Numbered from the stretch's first letter, positions 1 to 8,797 are shown. The stretch is DNA of 64,000 bases from an uncultured Bacteroides sp. (GCF_963678425.1 NZ_OY782857.1:469001-533000); one strand, 5' to 3'. Translations and numbers: made by a program. The notes: generated by a model from the letters alone, not told the origin.

Positions 1-1108
1 CGGATACATCCAGCTAAGTTCTTTCACCGGGAAACCGGCCAAAGAGTTTAAAGATGCTTTTCTGGCACTGAAAAAGAAAGGCATTACCTCATTGGTAATT
101 GACTTGCGCAACAACGGTGGAGGATTACTGGACGAAGCTGTTGAGATTGCCAATATGTTTCTTCCAAGAGGAACAGAAATTGTTGCTACCCGTGGAAAGA
201 TGAAACAAGGAGACAGAATATATAAAACAGCTCACGAGCCTATTGATCCGAATATTCCTATTACTGTATTAGTCAATAGCTCATCTGCCTCAGCTTCAGA
301 AATTCTTTCAGGTGCATTTCAGGATCTTGATCGTGCAGTGATTATGGGAACAAGAACGTATGGAAAGGGACTTGTGCAAACCACCCGGAACCTGCCTTAC
401 GGATGCAGTCTGAAGCTTACCACTGCCAAATATTATATCCCCAGCGGACGATGCGTTCAGGCCATTGATTACAAACACCGCAACGAAGACGGAAGCGTGG
501 GACGCGTACCGGATAGTCTTACCACCGTATTCCACACAGCTGCAGGCAGAGAAGTTCGTGACGGAGGAGGTATTACACCGGATATGGAAATCAAAGCGGA
601 AAAAACTCCTAATATCCTTTATTACCTACTGGTAGACAAACTTATCTTTGAATATGCCAACAATTATTGCCTGAAACATACAACCATCCCTGCCGCAAAG
701 GATTTTGTACTGACAGACGAGGATTATAAAGAGTTCAAGGCAATGGTTAATAAATCCGATTTTAAATATGACCGCCAAAGCGATAAAGTACTTAAAAATC
801 TCAAAGAGGTAGCAGAATTCGAAGGATACATGGACGATGCATCGGAAGAGTTTAAAGCGCTGGAAAAGAAGCTGAGTCATAACCAGGACCGTGATCTGGA
901 TCATTTCTCTAAGGATATCAAATCGCTGATCTCTGCCGAGATTGTTAAGCGTTACCAATATCAGAAGGGAGCAATTACCCAACAACTGAAGAATGACGAT
1001 GGATTAGTGAAAGCTATTGAGTTACTCAATAATCCTGAAAAATATAAGAGTATCTTAAGTACGGTTAAAGCAAGTTCGCCTCATACTGCTTCAGCTCAAG
1101 CAAAGTGA
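1..1108 (+). CDS. S41 family C-terminal processing peptidase, 3' part (5' end outside window)
   Basis: The reading frame is open from the first bases of the window, so this is the C-terminal part of a longer gene; the apparent TTG start at 92 is internal. The visible part has the tail of the peptidase fold: IDLRNNGGG, the nucleophile region SSSASASEILSGAF with the catalytic Ser, and TYGKGLVQ with the partner Lys. Tail-specific proteases of this family (Prc/CtpA) cleave unfolded or tagged envelope proteins at their C-terminus and usually carry a PDZ domain upstream, which would lie outside the window. A charged region of about 150 residues follows the protease core, as in Bacteroidetes homologues. 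A second, full-length S41 gene lies at 26683-28257 with matching motifs. Confidence 0.93.
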   Translation, partial: GYIQLSSFTGKPAKEFKDAFLALKKKGITSLVIDLRNNGGGLLDEAVEIANMFLPRGTEIVATRGKMKQGDRIYKTAHEPIDPNIPITVLVNSSSASASEILSGAFQDLDRAVIMGTRTYGKGLVQTTRNLPYGCSLKLTTAKYYIPSGRCVQAIDYKHRNEDGSVGRVPDSLTTVFHTAAGREVRDGGGITPDMEIKAEKTPNILYYLLVDKLIFEYANNYCLKHTTIPAAKDFVLTDEDYKEFKAMVNKSDFKYDRQSDKVLKNLKEVAEFEGYMDDASEEFKALEKKLSHNQDRDLDHFSKDIKSLISAEIVKRYQYQKGAITQQLKNDDGLVKAIELLNNPEKYKSILSTVKASSPHTASAQAK

Positions 1109-1169
1109 TAACGGCAAACTAAGATAGATTTAACCGGATATTAATCATTTTATAAGGTTAAGTCAATCC

Positions 1170-1229
1170 AAACATGTACAAGATTGAAAGTAAACATGTA
1201 CAAGTTTACATCCAATCTTGTACATGTTT
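1170..1229. repeat. Triple AAACATGTACAAG repeat with a 17-bp inverted pair
   Basis: AAACATGTACAAGATTG at 1170-1186 is the exact reverse complement of 1213-1229. A further copy of the 13-bp core lies between them at 1192-1204 in direct orientation. The structure sits about 60 bases past the S41 stop and could be a terminator or a protein-binding cluster. No long T-run follows it. Confidence 0.7.
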
Positions 1230-1389
1230 ATTTTATACCCTCCTTTAAGAATTACTAACCTCCCTTTTCTTATTCAATAATTCCAAAGCAGCATTGCAAT
1301 AATCTAATTGCTTTGATCTTACTATTTCTAACTAAGCACTTTACAAGTGAGCAAATACATTTGGTTATCAACAAGATACATTTTATAGG

Positions 1390-1524
1390 GGTGTAGATGG
1401 TGTACATAAATCGTTCTTTTTTCGTTCTGAAAAATAAAATTTTGAAAATTCTGCAATTTGCGGAATTTTCAAAATTAATTTTCTGAAAGCTAAAAAAACT
1501 CTTTTTATGTACACCATCTACACC
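1390..1524. repeat. ~135-bp nested palindrome in the S41-GH43 gap
   Basis: The outer arms at 1390-1410 and 1504-1524 are exact inverted repeats of 21 bp (core GTGTAGATGGTGTACA). Inside them lies a second inverted pair around TTTTGAAAATTC and GAATTTTCAAAA, so nearly the whole 135 bp can fold into one long hairpin. The rest of the 617-base gap (1109-1725) shows no credible gene. It could be a small foldback or MITE-like element or a regulatory palindrome. Confidence 0.75.
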
Positions 1525-1677
1525 ACAGCAGGCTTACAGCATTTGGTAAAGCATTGATTAATAAGTATGTGCGTTTTATAGGTGGCACAAACAAAAGATC
1601 TATGTCAAGGCAATTAAAAATAAATTGTTATATGTTATAATATAAGTGGGGTCCTAAAAAATAAATCTTAGCTTTTT

Positions 1678-1709
1678 ATTGACAGAAAGCACCTTTTCTA
1701 TTACTTTTG
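1678..1709 (+). promoter_or_regulatory. Bacteroides-type promoter for the GH43 gene
   Basis: A TACTTTTG box at 1702-1709 matches the Bacteroidales -7 consensus TAnnTTTG, and ATTG at 1678-1681 sits 20 bases upstream as a weak -33 element. The GH43 start lies 17 bases downstream. Confidence 0.6.
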
Positions 1710-1725
1710 ACCGCACTTATTTAAA

Positions 1726-2838
1726 ATGAAACATGAAATGAAAAATGCAACTTTACTATTCTTATCATTATTCTTGACTCTGTCAGGAAAAGCTGCCGCC
1801 GCTAATGATAAACCAGCGAATAACAATGCTTATCATTTTACCACTCCCACGGGGAACAATGAAGATGAAGAAGCTGCTTCAGGTATAAGTAAGAATAAAC
1901 ATACCAATCCTATTTTACCGGGATTTCATGCTGATCCCGAAGTCTTGTACTCGCACAAGACGGGTAAATATTACATTTATCCTACTACGGACGGAGTTGC
2001 AGGTTGGGGAGGACACACTTTTAATATATTCTCGTCTACAAATCTGAAAAAATGGAAAGATGAAGGCACTATTATTGATGTGAAAACCGATCAGGTAAAA
2101 TGGGCCGACGGTAATGCATGGGCACCTTGCATTGAAGAGAAACGAATTAATGGAAAGTATAAATACTTCTTTTATTTTAGTGCTAATAGTAAAGACGGAA
2201 AAGGAAAGCAGATAGGTGTTGCCACATCTGATTCTCCTACCGGACCTTTTACAGATCTGGGTCACCCAATTGTAACAACATCACCTGTTGGAAGAGGTCA
2301 GCAGATAGATGTAGATGTATTTACAGATCCTAAATCTAGCAAGAGTTATCTGTATTGGGGTAATGGTTATATGGCCGTTGCTGAACTTAACGAAGATATG
2401 ACATCACTGAAAGAAGGCACTACTGCTGTGCTTACCCCACAAGGTGGAACGCTGGATACTTATGCATTTCGCGAAGCATCTTATGTGTTTTATAGAAATG
2501 GATTGTATTATTTTCTTTGGTCGGTAGACGACACTGGCTCTCCTAACTATCACGTTGCGTATGGAACAAGCAGTTCACCTACCGGTCCTATCGAGGTGGC
2601 TAAAGATCCCATTGTTCTGATACAAGATGCAACGAATGAGATCTATGGCCCAGCACACAATTCTGTACTACAAATCCCTGGAAAAGATGAATGGTATATT
2701 GTTTATCACCGAATCAATAAGAATTACCTGAATAAAGAAGATGGACCGGGTTACCACCGTGAAGTTTGCATTGATAGGATGATATTTAATGAAGACGGAA
2801 CGATACGACGGGTAGTACCGACTAATAATAGGAAATAA
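1726..2838 (+). CDS. Secreted glycoside hydrolase family 43 protein (arabinosidase/xylosidase type)
   Basis: GH43 enzymes are five-bladed beta-propellers that hydrolyse arabinose- or xylose-containing plant glycans by inversion. An N-terminal signal peptide ends near AAAAN (residues 1-26), followed by a short acidic linker. The fold starts at NPILPGFHADPEV, where the Asp near residue 70 is the expected general base. QQIDVDVFTDP holds the expected pKa-modulating Asp and FREASYVFYRNG the expected general-acid Glu. The length of 370 residues fits a single catalytic domain. It stands alone here, with no SusC/SusD genes in view, so the exact substrate cannot be stated. ATG 1726 follows a good promoter; ATG 1738 is an alternative start. 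Confidence 0.9.
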   Translation: MKHEMKNATLLFLSLFLTLSGKAAAANDKPANNNAYHFTTPTGNNEDEEAASGISKNKHTNPILPGFHADPEVLYSHKTGKYYIYPTTDGVAGWGGHTFNIFSSTNLKKWKDEGTIIDVKTDQVKWADGNAWAPCIEEKRINGKYKYFFYFSANSKDGKGKQIGVATSDSPTGPFTDLGHPIVTTSPVGRGQQIDVDVFTDPKSSKSYLYWGNGYMAVAELNEDMTSLKEGTTAVLTPQGGTLDTYAFREASYVFYRNGLYYFLWSVDDTGSPNYHVAYGTSSSPTGPIEVAKDPIVLIQDATNEIYGPAHNSVLQIPGKDEWYIVYHRINKNYLNKEDGPGYHREVCIDRMIFNEDGTIRRVVPTNNRK

Positions 2839-3063
2839 ATATATTATTTATGAAACATTGCTTTTAAAGTAAATAATAATCAAATAGAATGAGCTGAACT
2901 TTTGATTTAGCAGCAAAGGGCTTCAATCACATAAAAGCGAGAACAACTGGGATAGAAATCTCTGACAATAATTTTAATATTTTTAAAGCTGCTTAGCCAG
3001 ACAGATTGATTAAAGCATTTAGTGGAGGTCGTTATACTAAATTTTCAAATAATTTATATACAC

Positions 3064-3657
3064 ATGAAATATTTATATTTATTATTAATTCTATCTATTT
3101 ATCCTTTTTATGCTTATTCTCAAGAGTTAACTTGCAGAATAGATAGTGTCCTGGATATATCAAATAAAATCGAGTATAGACTTAAGAATGATACTACTGT
3201 AATTATTAATGTGATGATAAATAATAATAGTATTCAAAAGGAATACTATTATTTGAAAGATTCTGAATCCTGTAATTTTATTCCTAAATTCATCCTCAAA
3301 TTTAGAAATAGCTTTATTTTTTTAAGTGGTACACATCAACATTATCGGTTATTAACTTTATTTCAACTTGAAGCTAACAAAATAATAGTTAAGACTTTTG
3401 AAAATGAATTAATGCTTGAATGTTCAAATGATAAAATTGATAAAATCTTTTTTTTGTACAAAGGCCAACCTATAATTGTTCTTATTGACAATAACAATAA
3501 AGCATATATTAGATTATACAAAAAGCCTTATCGACTAAACTGTAGAGACATTAAGTGTATCACTATTGATAGCAAACGGGTAATAGTGAGTTTAGAAAAC
3601 AAGAAGAAAAAAGTAATGGCTTTTAGCGATTTTAAAGATACAGTTGGCTATGAATAG
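3064..3657 (+). CDS. Secreted hypothetical protein in the RHS-remnant region
   Basis: I do not recognise the family. The ATG at 3064 begins a clear signal peptide (MKYLYLLLILSIYPFYAYSQ, probable cleavage before ELTC). An in-frame ATG at 3022 would put non-signal residues in front and is unlikely. The mature part of about 175 residues is rich in Ile, Asn and Lys and predicted mostly beta, with no recognisable motif. Its AT-rich composition differs from the surrounding housekeeping genes. It ends 9 bases before the RHS-core pseudogene. Small secreted proteins beside RHS fragments are often immunity proteins, but that role is inference from context only. Confidence 0.6.
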   Translation: MKYLYLLLILSIYPFYAYSQELTCRIDSVLDISNKIEYRLKNDTTVIINVMINNNSIQKEYYYLKDSESCNFIPKFILKFRNSFIFLSGTHQHYRLLTLFQLEANKIIVKTFENELMLECSNDKIDKIFFLYKGQPIIVLIDNNNKAYIRLYKKPYRLNCRDIKCITIDSKRVIVSLENKKKKVMAFSDFKDTVGYE

Positions 3658-3666
3658 CCAACTATT

Positions 3667-3773
3667 GATCCACTAGCAGAACTAAATATATCCATCTCTC
3701 CTTATGTTTATTACTCTATAATCCTATAAATAGGATATACCCTGACGGAAGAGATAATGATTTATCTTGTTAG
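3667..3773 (+). pseudogene. Frameshifted RHS-repeat core fragment
   Basis: Translation from 3667 gives DPLAELNISISPYVYYSI. After a loss of one base the other frame, from 3720, gives NPINRIYPDGRDNDLSC then a stop. Together this matches the signature at the end of RHS-associated core domains (DPLAEKY..SPY.Y..NNP.....PDG), which precedes the variable toxin tip of RHS polymorphic toxins. The one-base frameshift, missing upstream core and early stop make it a dead fragment. It marks the whole 2.9-6.2 kb region as the relic of an RHS toxin/immunity locus. Confidence 0.8.
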
Positions 3774-3898
3774 TATATTGAAAATTTCATCGGATTAAGA
3801 TGCAACAGATGCCGTAGAAAATGCTGCATAAAAAAATATAAGGAAAATTCTCAATGACGCAGCATTAGACATTTAAAAGAAGTTAGAAATAAGTAATT

Positions 3899-4321
3899 AT
3901 GAAATTTTACATGACGCTATTATTTTTTCTAGTATTCAGCAATAATTTGTACTCACAAATTAGGGATTCAACAATTATTGGAGTTGGAGAATTTAATGCT
4001 CCTTTGATTGAACTTAAAGATCCAACAAAGATAGATTATGCTTTAAAAAAAACATTAACAGAAAATGAGTATTTAGAGTACAGTGGACTTTTTATTATAA
4101 CAATGAAAATAGACTCCTGTGGATCAATTAAAGATGTATTATCTATAAAATATAAACGAGGTGAAAAATTATGTCTTTTAAATGAAGAAATTTTTAAACT
4201 AAATCTTAAAAAGTATGTAACATTTCTTGTTCCTGTATATTATATAGAAATTGGATTGACAGAATTTGTCGTGTCTCAGGTGTATAGGAAATTCAATGAT
4301 GGTAGGAAAAAAGATCACTAG
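3899..4321 (+). CDS. Small secreted hypothetical protein
   Basis: This 140-residue protein is not one I recognise. It has a good signal peptide (MKFYMTLLFFLVFSNNLYSQ) and a mature domain of about 120 residues including GLFIITMKIDSCGSIKDV, a strand pattern faintly like TonB C-terminal-type domains, though I would not assign that. It lies just downstream of the RHS-core fragment, which is where an immunity gene would normally sit, and shares the low GC of its neighbours. An orphan immunity role is inference only. Confidence 0.6.
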   Translation: MKFYMTLLFFLVFSNNLYSQIRDSTIIGVGEFNAPLIELKDPTKIDYALKKTLTENEYLEYSGLFIITMKIDSCGSIKDVLSIKYKRGEKLCLLNEEIFKLNLKKYVTFLVPVYYIEIGLTEFVVSQVYRKFNDGRKKDH

Positions 4322-4353
4322 TTAAATATACATAAGTTTTAAAAACAGGATTA

Positions 4354-4411
4354 CTCTTTCTTCTTATAAAAACTCACCTTGCCACGACCTGCACCTACTA
4401 ACCATAGTGCC
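4354..4411 (-). pseudogene. Stray copy of the ispG 3' region
   Basis: The stretch from CTTTCTTCTTATAAAA through CACGACCTGCACCTAC to AACCATA aligns with the intact ispG gene at about 6446-6503 in the same orientation. Roughly 48 of 55 bases match, including the codons for the GAGRGKVSLYKK segment near the IspG C-terminus. It is a noncoding duplicate with no promoter or start, probably a recombination scar left when the RHS/immunity block was inserted or rearranged beside ispG. The rest of the 4322-4744 gap is AT-rich; an open stretch before 4773 (around WFGNKMDNAIRKGDEENR) may be another toxin-gene relic. Confidence 0.75.
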
Positions 4412-4744
4412 CTCCTTACTCAGACTTAGAACACTTACGACGAAATGGGAAAGCTAAGTTCAAAGAAACAATCACGGTGCAACAGAATAATTTAATAAAA
4501 TATTCTCATAAGATAACAGTACAAATTCAATACAAATTACTAGATTTGTCAGATGCGATACCTATTTACTGAAAAACATAAATTCTTCATTCCATGCACA
4601 TCGGTGCTTGAGGAGTAAAACGAAAGGTCAAGATCAGGGGAATTATTTGGAGAAAAAATCTCCAATATTCTACACTAAGATGGTTTTTATATTATTTAAA
4701 AGGATGGTTTGGCAATAAAATGGATAATGCAATAAGAAAAGGCG

Positions 4745-5338
4745 ATGAAGAAAATAGAAATAACATTGAATAGGATCTTTAAAATACTGATTTATAGCTA
4801 TATATTTATTGCTTTAAATAGCTGTGGAAAAACAACAAAAACAACAAATAAAGCCGTAAAGGTAATATTGATAGGTACCTATGATAAAAAAAACAATAAG
4901 CATCTGTACCATGCTGATAGTATCGTGATAGAATATAAGCATGTTGATAGCGTAACTCAAAATATAGATTACGTGAACTATATTAGCAATATGGCACCAA
5001 TTAAAATAAATTATAGAATCAAAAAACTCAATGATTTAATAATCGTTGCTTGCAGTATATCTGATACAATAAATACGCAAGAATATATTAATTTAAAAGG
5101 GAAAAGAACTAAATTTAATTTTTTCCCACAAATGTATATGAAAGGTGGCTTTAGATTTGTGAGAAAAGAATGCGTCATATATAAAAATAAAATAGACACT
5201 TTGATAGTATTGTTTGGTAAAGATGTTGGAGTTCAGTTTACAGATAGTAATTACTATTATCTAAATACGGATTTTCATTTACGTAGAATATCGACATCAG
5301 ATGGCAAAATCCTTTTTTATGATAGAAATTGGCTATAG
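4745..5338 (+). CDS. Putative lipoprotein of unknown function
   Basis: The N-terminus has a hydrophobic segment followed by a lipobox-like IALNSC at about residue 27, so the protein is probably lipid-anchored. The remaining 170 residues are rich in Lys, Asn, Tyr and Ile with no motif I recognise. Codon use is strongly AT-biased like its neighbours. The start overlaps the end of a degenerate open frame that may derive from an RHS toxin tip, an arrangement typical of toxin/immunity pairs. The immunity role is inferred from that layout alone. Confidence 0.6.
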   Translation: MKKIEITLNRIFKILIYSYIFIALNSCGKTTKTTNKAVKVILIGTYDKKNNKHLYHADSIVIEYKHVDSVTQNIDYVNYISNMAPIKINYRIKKLNDLIIVACSISDTINTQEYINLKGKRTKFNFFPQMYMKGGFRFVRKECVIYKNKIDTLIVLFGKDVGVQFTDSNYYYLNTDFHLRRISTSDGKILFYDRNWL

Positions 5339-5408
5339 TAAGTTCCTCTGTTTATAATGTAAAACAGCTTATTTAAATTTTATTTCACCACTACAAAAAG
5401 TTATCTTG

Positions 5409-5930
5409 ATGAAACCAAAAAGTTATAAATTAATTATCATTATTCTCACTTTAATTATTCTTACTATTATTTCAATCATAGGAATAGCCTTGTATGAAAA
5501 CTCCCAAAATGACTATTTCAAAAAAGGTGATATAGTAACTACAGGAAACAGTACTCGCCCAATCGAGAAATTAAAATCTCTAGTATTATTAAAAGGTGAT
5601 ACAATAGCCTACAATGAATTAAATATTGCATATCTAGAAGAGGAATATGAAGAAGAATATTTAACTTATTCCTTATTTATGGCAAATAAATATAATTATC
5701 CACCTGCATATTTTTATGTTTACCATTGTTTAACTTCCATCTATGAAAATCATCGAACTGGAAAGATTGATAAGGAAACAAAATCTTTAGCTTTAAAATA
5801 TCTTAGTAAAGGTGTTGAATTAGGAGATATCAATTCAATATTGCAAATGAGTGAACTATATATTAATGGTAAATATGTTCACAAAGACATAAATTTAGGG
5901 AAAAAACTTTTAAAAAGAATACAAAAATAG
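5409..5930 (+). CDS. Membrane-anchored protein with Sel1-like repeat
   Basis: A TTG at 5406 precedes the ATG at 5409, and the ATG is the likely start. Residues about 8-28 form one transmembrane helix (KLIIIILTLIILTIISIIGIA). The C-terminal third has a Sel1/TPR-like helical pair: ALKYLSKGVELGDINSILQM then SELYINGKYVHKDINLGKKL. Sel1 repeats act as protein-binding scaffolds, and single-repeat anchored proteins of this size are common as orphan immunity or accessory proteins around polymorphic toxins. Function is unknown; the repeat assignment is moderately sure. Confidence 0.65.
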   Translation: MKPKSYKLIIIILTLIILTIISIIGIALYENSQNDYFKKGDIVTTGNSTRPIEKLKSLVLLKGDTIAYNELNIAYLEEEYEEEYLTYSLFMANKYNYPPAYFYVYHCLTSIYENHRTGKIDKETKSLALKYLSKGVELGDINSILQMSELYINGKYVHKDINLGKKLLKRIQK

Positions 5931-5969
5931 TTATGCTTATAAGCCTGAATTTTCAATCATATAAATACA

Positions 5970-6190
5970 ATCAAATCAGCAGAGAGTGGTAACTTTCTAG
6001 AGGGTATAAATTCAGCATTTGTCGGATGAACCATAAAACAGATACTGGAAAAGATTTTTAATCTCAATTTAAGTGGAAATAAGATCCCAACAGAAGATAG
6101 TATGCAAGTAAGTCTATTTTGTTAAATGCTGCCAATGAATTAGTTGATAAATCATTCAATAAAAAAATGTTTGCTACTGGCAGCAATTGA
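5970..6190 (+). pseudogene. Degenerate toxin-like coding remnant
   Basis: One frame reads SGNFLEGINSAFVG, an in-frame stop, then TIKQILEKIFNLNLSGNKIP. After a frameshift a second frame reads ILLNAANELVDKSFNKKMFA and ends in a stop at about 6190. The pieces look like one eroded gene broken by a stop and a frameshift. Its position beside the Sel1-like gene and the RHS fragment upstream suggests an RHS-type toxin tip, but the family is not established. The rest of the 5931-6355 gap holds the palindrome at 6249. Confidence 0.45.
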
Positions 6191-6248
6191 TTAAGACTGC
6201 AATCAGTAGCAAACAAAAATAAGAGATATTAATTTAATCCTGAATCTA

Positions 6249-6324
6249 ATCAGGGTCTGCTGAAAAAACAAGCCGCACCAATACTATGTTGAGTGTAGAT
6301 TGGATTTTTTCAGCAGACCCTGAT
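6249..6324. repeat. 76-bp element with perfect 20-bp inverted termini
   Basis: ATCAGGGTCTGCTGAAAAAA at 6249-6268 is the exact reverse complement of 6305-6324, with 36 bases between. The A/T run at the inner end of each arm and the position 32 bases past the ispG stop fit a strong terminator for the minus-strand ispG gene. The CAGGGTCTGCTG termini also resemble insertion-sequence ends, so a MITE-like relic is the alternative. Confidence 0.7.
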
Positions 6325-6355
6325 CAGTAAGCAAGTAACTTATTATATTCCTTTT

Positions 6356-8200
6356 TTACTCTTTCTCCATATAATCCTCATTAACCTTAATTAGCTCAAT
6401 CAGTTTTTCAACAGCTTCCTCTTCGGGAATATTCTTTTCAATGCATTCTTTCTTTTTATAAAGGCTTACCTTACCACGGCCTGCACCTACGTAACCATAA
6501 TCGGCATCAGCCATTTCGCCGGGACCATTGACTATACAGCCCATGACTCCAATCTTTAAACCGGTAAGGTGATTAGTGGCGGCTTTTACACGGGCAATGG
6601 TTGATTGCAAGTCGAAAAGTGTTCTTCCACAACCCGGACAGGAAATATATTCCGTTTTACTAGTGCGAATACGGCCTGCTTGTAAGATTCCAAATGAAGT
6701 AGCATCTACCACAGCATGACTTAAGCTTCCCTGATTAAAGATAAAGAGTCCGTCACAAAAGCCATCAAAAATAAGTGCACCCATGTCTGCAGCTGATTTT
6801 ATCTGTAAGTCTTCTGCTTCATTCTCGGTATAATATTGAAAAAAAACCACCGGATGCTCGCATCCTGCGGACATAAGTTGATGCACCAATGAACGATGTT
6901 CTCCTAATCGGTTCTGGTGATTGCTTTGTGAGATGATAACAACGTTATTCATCGTCTTCAAGTCTTCCGCCAGCTCCTCTGTCAAGGCCATATAGGGAAG
7001 GAAAAAGAAGTTCAGCTCAGATTTCGATTCCTTCAGCGCGTCAATGCTGTTAATGTTAAATGCCGGATAGGTGTTTTCTTTCCCGGTCCACACATCTCCA
7101 TCCAGTATATAACCCACTCCAGACAAACACTCTTGCGGAAGTTCACGTCCGGCATAGATATAATCAGGAGTGAATTGTGGATCATAATCAGTTTTACCAT
7201 CCATCCGGTCGACAATAACCACCGGTAGATTCTCTCCTCCGATATTCTTCACGGCGAATGTCTTTCTTCTTGATGGTGAGAGATAATCAAATTCAGGAGC
7301 TACAATACCCGGTATATACATATGGTCGGCTCTTGCAGTTACATAATCTACCAGCTTTCTGGCAACAGGAATTTCACATTCGGGATCTTCACTGAGCGAC
7401 ACACGAACGGTATCGCCTATTCCATCCGACAAAAGTGCACCAATTCCCAAAGCAGACTTTATTCTTCCGTCTTCTCCGTCGCCAGCTTCGGTAACTCCCA
7501 GGTGAAGAGGAAAATCCATTCCTTCTTTCTCCATTGTGGCTACTAACAGGCGGACGGTTCTTACCATCACTACAGTGTTTGACGCTTTAATGGAGATAAC
7601 AACGGCTGTAAAATTCTCTTCCACGCAAATGCGCAGGAATTCCATGCACGATTCCACAATTCCTTCCGGTGTATCGCCATAGCGGCTCATAATCCGGTCC
7701 GACAATGAACCATGATTTACCCCAATACGAATTGCGGTATAATTTTCTTTGCAGATATTCAGGAAAGGAACAAAGCGCTCACGGATTTTCTGTAATTCCT
7801 GAGCATATTCTTCGTCAGTATACTCAAACTTCTTGAAAGTACGAGCGGCATCAACGTAATTACCGGGGTTGATTCTCACTTTCTCGGCATAACAGGCTGC
7901 CACATCGGCTACTTTAGGATTGAAGTGAACATCGGCAACCAAAGGAACCATGTATCCGGATTGTCGAAGCGCAACATTTATATTCATTAAATTTTCCGCT
8001 TCCTTGATTCCCTGAGTGGTGAGACGCACATATTCTCCTCCGGCATCAACAATTCTTCTGGCCTGAGCCACACTAGCTTCGGTATCTTGTGTGGAAGTAT
8101 TTGTCATTGACTGTATGCGGATAGGATTCTCTCCTCCCAACGGAGTCCCTCCGATATTTACAACTGATGATTTACGACGGGAATAATTAAAATAGTCCAT
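6356..8200 (-). CDS. ispG: 4-hydroxy-3-methylbut-2-enyl diphosphate synthase (long Bacteroidetes form)
   Basis: IspG catalyses the reductive step from MEcPP to HMBPP in the MEP isoprenoid pathway using a [4Fe-4S] cluster. The N-terminal TIM barrel begins VVNIGGTPLGGENPIRIQSMTNT. The cluster motif is at the C-terminus: CPGCGRT and GVMGCIVNGPGEM, giving three Cys ligands plus a conserved Glu. The length of about 614 residues, far above the ~370 of proteobacterial IspG, is the insert-containing form seen in Bacteroidetes, chlamydiae and plants. I prefer the ATG at 8200 (MDYFNYSRRKSSVV) over the upstream in-frame ATG at 8227. purE lies 82 bases upstream on the same strand. Confidence 0.95.
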   Translation of the reverse strand: MDYFNYSRRKSSVVNIGGTPLGGENPIRIQSMTNTSTQDTEASVAQARRIVDAGGEYVRLTTQGIKEAENLMNINVALRQSGYMVPLVADVHFNPKVADVAACYAEKVRINPGNYVDAARTFKKFEYTDEEYAQELQKIRERFVPFLNICKENYTAIRIGVNHGSLSDRIMSRYGDTPEGIVESCMEFLRICVEENFTAVVISIKASNTVVMVRTVRLLVATMEKEGMDFPLHLGVTEAGDGEDGRIKSALGIGALLSDGIGDTVRVSLSEDPECEIPVARKLVDYVTARADHMYIPGIVAPEFDYLSPSRRKTFAVKNIGGENLPVVIVDRMDGKTDYDPQFTPDYIYAGRELPQECLSGVGYILDGDVWTGKENTYPAFNINSIDALKESKSELNFFFLPYMALTEELAEDLKTMNNVVIISQSNHQNRLGEHRSLVHQLMSAGCEHPVVFFQYYTENEAEDLQIKSAADMGALIFDGFCDGLFIFNQGSLSHAVVDATSFGILQAGRIRTSKTEYISCPGCGRTLFDLQSTIARVKAATNHLTGLKIGVMGCIVNGPGEMADADYGYVGAGRGKVSLYKKKECIEKNIPEEEAVEKLIELIKVNEDYMEKE

Positions 8201-8281
8201 TCTCTGATTAGAATTAATAGACAACATGCCAGCAGAAACCGTCTAGCTAGTTTCTGCCGGCATGTAAGTCATTGCATTAAA

Positions 8282-8788
8282 TTAATTAGTTTTAAACTGG
8301 TACTTTACCTCTTTCAGTTCTTCATTGGCCTTCACAATCTTCTTCTTTAAGCCTTCTTTGTAAGCAGAGAACTTAGTTTCAAGCTCTTTATCAGAAAGCG
8401 AAAGAATCTGAACGGCAAGAATTGCTGCATTAAGAGATGCGTTTATACCAACAGTTGCAACAGGTATTCCCGGAGGCATTTGAACAATAGCCAGCAAAGC
8501 ATCCATTCCCTCCAAAGTAGACTTTATGGGAACACCTATCACAGGCAAAGTTGTAGATGCTGCAATTACACCCGGAAGATGGGCAGCCATACCTGCTGCA
8601 GCAATAATAATCTTTATACCACGCTCTTTTGCACTTTTGGAAAACTCTTCCACAGCTTCGGGAGTACGGTGTGCGGATAGGGCGTTTATTTCGAAAGGAA
8701 CTTCCATGTCATTAAGAAATGCAGCTGCTTTGTCCATAACCGGCAGATCCGAGGTACTGCCCATAATAATACTTACTACTGGAGTCAT
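8282..8788 (-). CDS. purE: N5-carboxyaminoimidazole ribonucleotide mutase
   Basis: PurE class I rearranges N5-CAIR to CAIR in de novo purine synthesis in the cytoplasm. The N-terminal signature VSIIMGSTSDLPVMDKA and the active-site segment INALSAHRTPE are intact. AAGMAAHLPGVIAASTTLPVIG and the glycine-rich PPGIPVATVGIN follow in the usual order. The length of 168 residues is standard. It sits 9 bases downstream of gcvH and upstream of ispG, so the three probably share a transcript. No separate promoter was seen between gcvH and purE. Confidence 0.96.
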   Translation of the reverse strand: MTPVVSIIMGSTSDLPVMDKAAAFLNDMEVPFEINALSAHRTPEAVEEFSKSAKERGIKIIIAAAGMAAHLPGVIAASTTLPVIGVPIKSTLEGMDALLAIVQMPPGIPVATVGINASLNAAILAVQILSLSDKELETKFSAYKEGLKKKIVKANEELKEVKYQFKTN

Positions 8789-8797
8789 AATTTTTAT

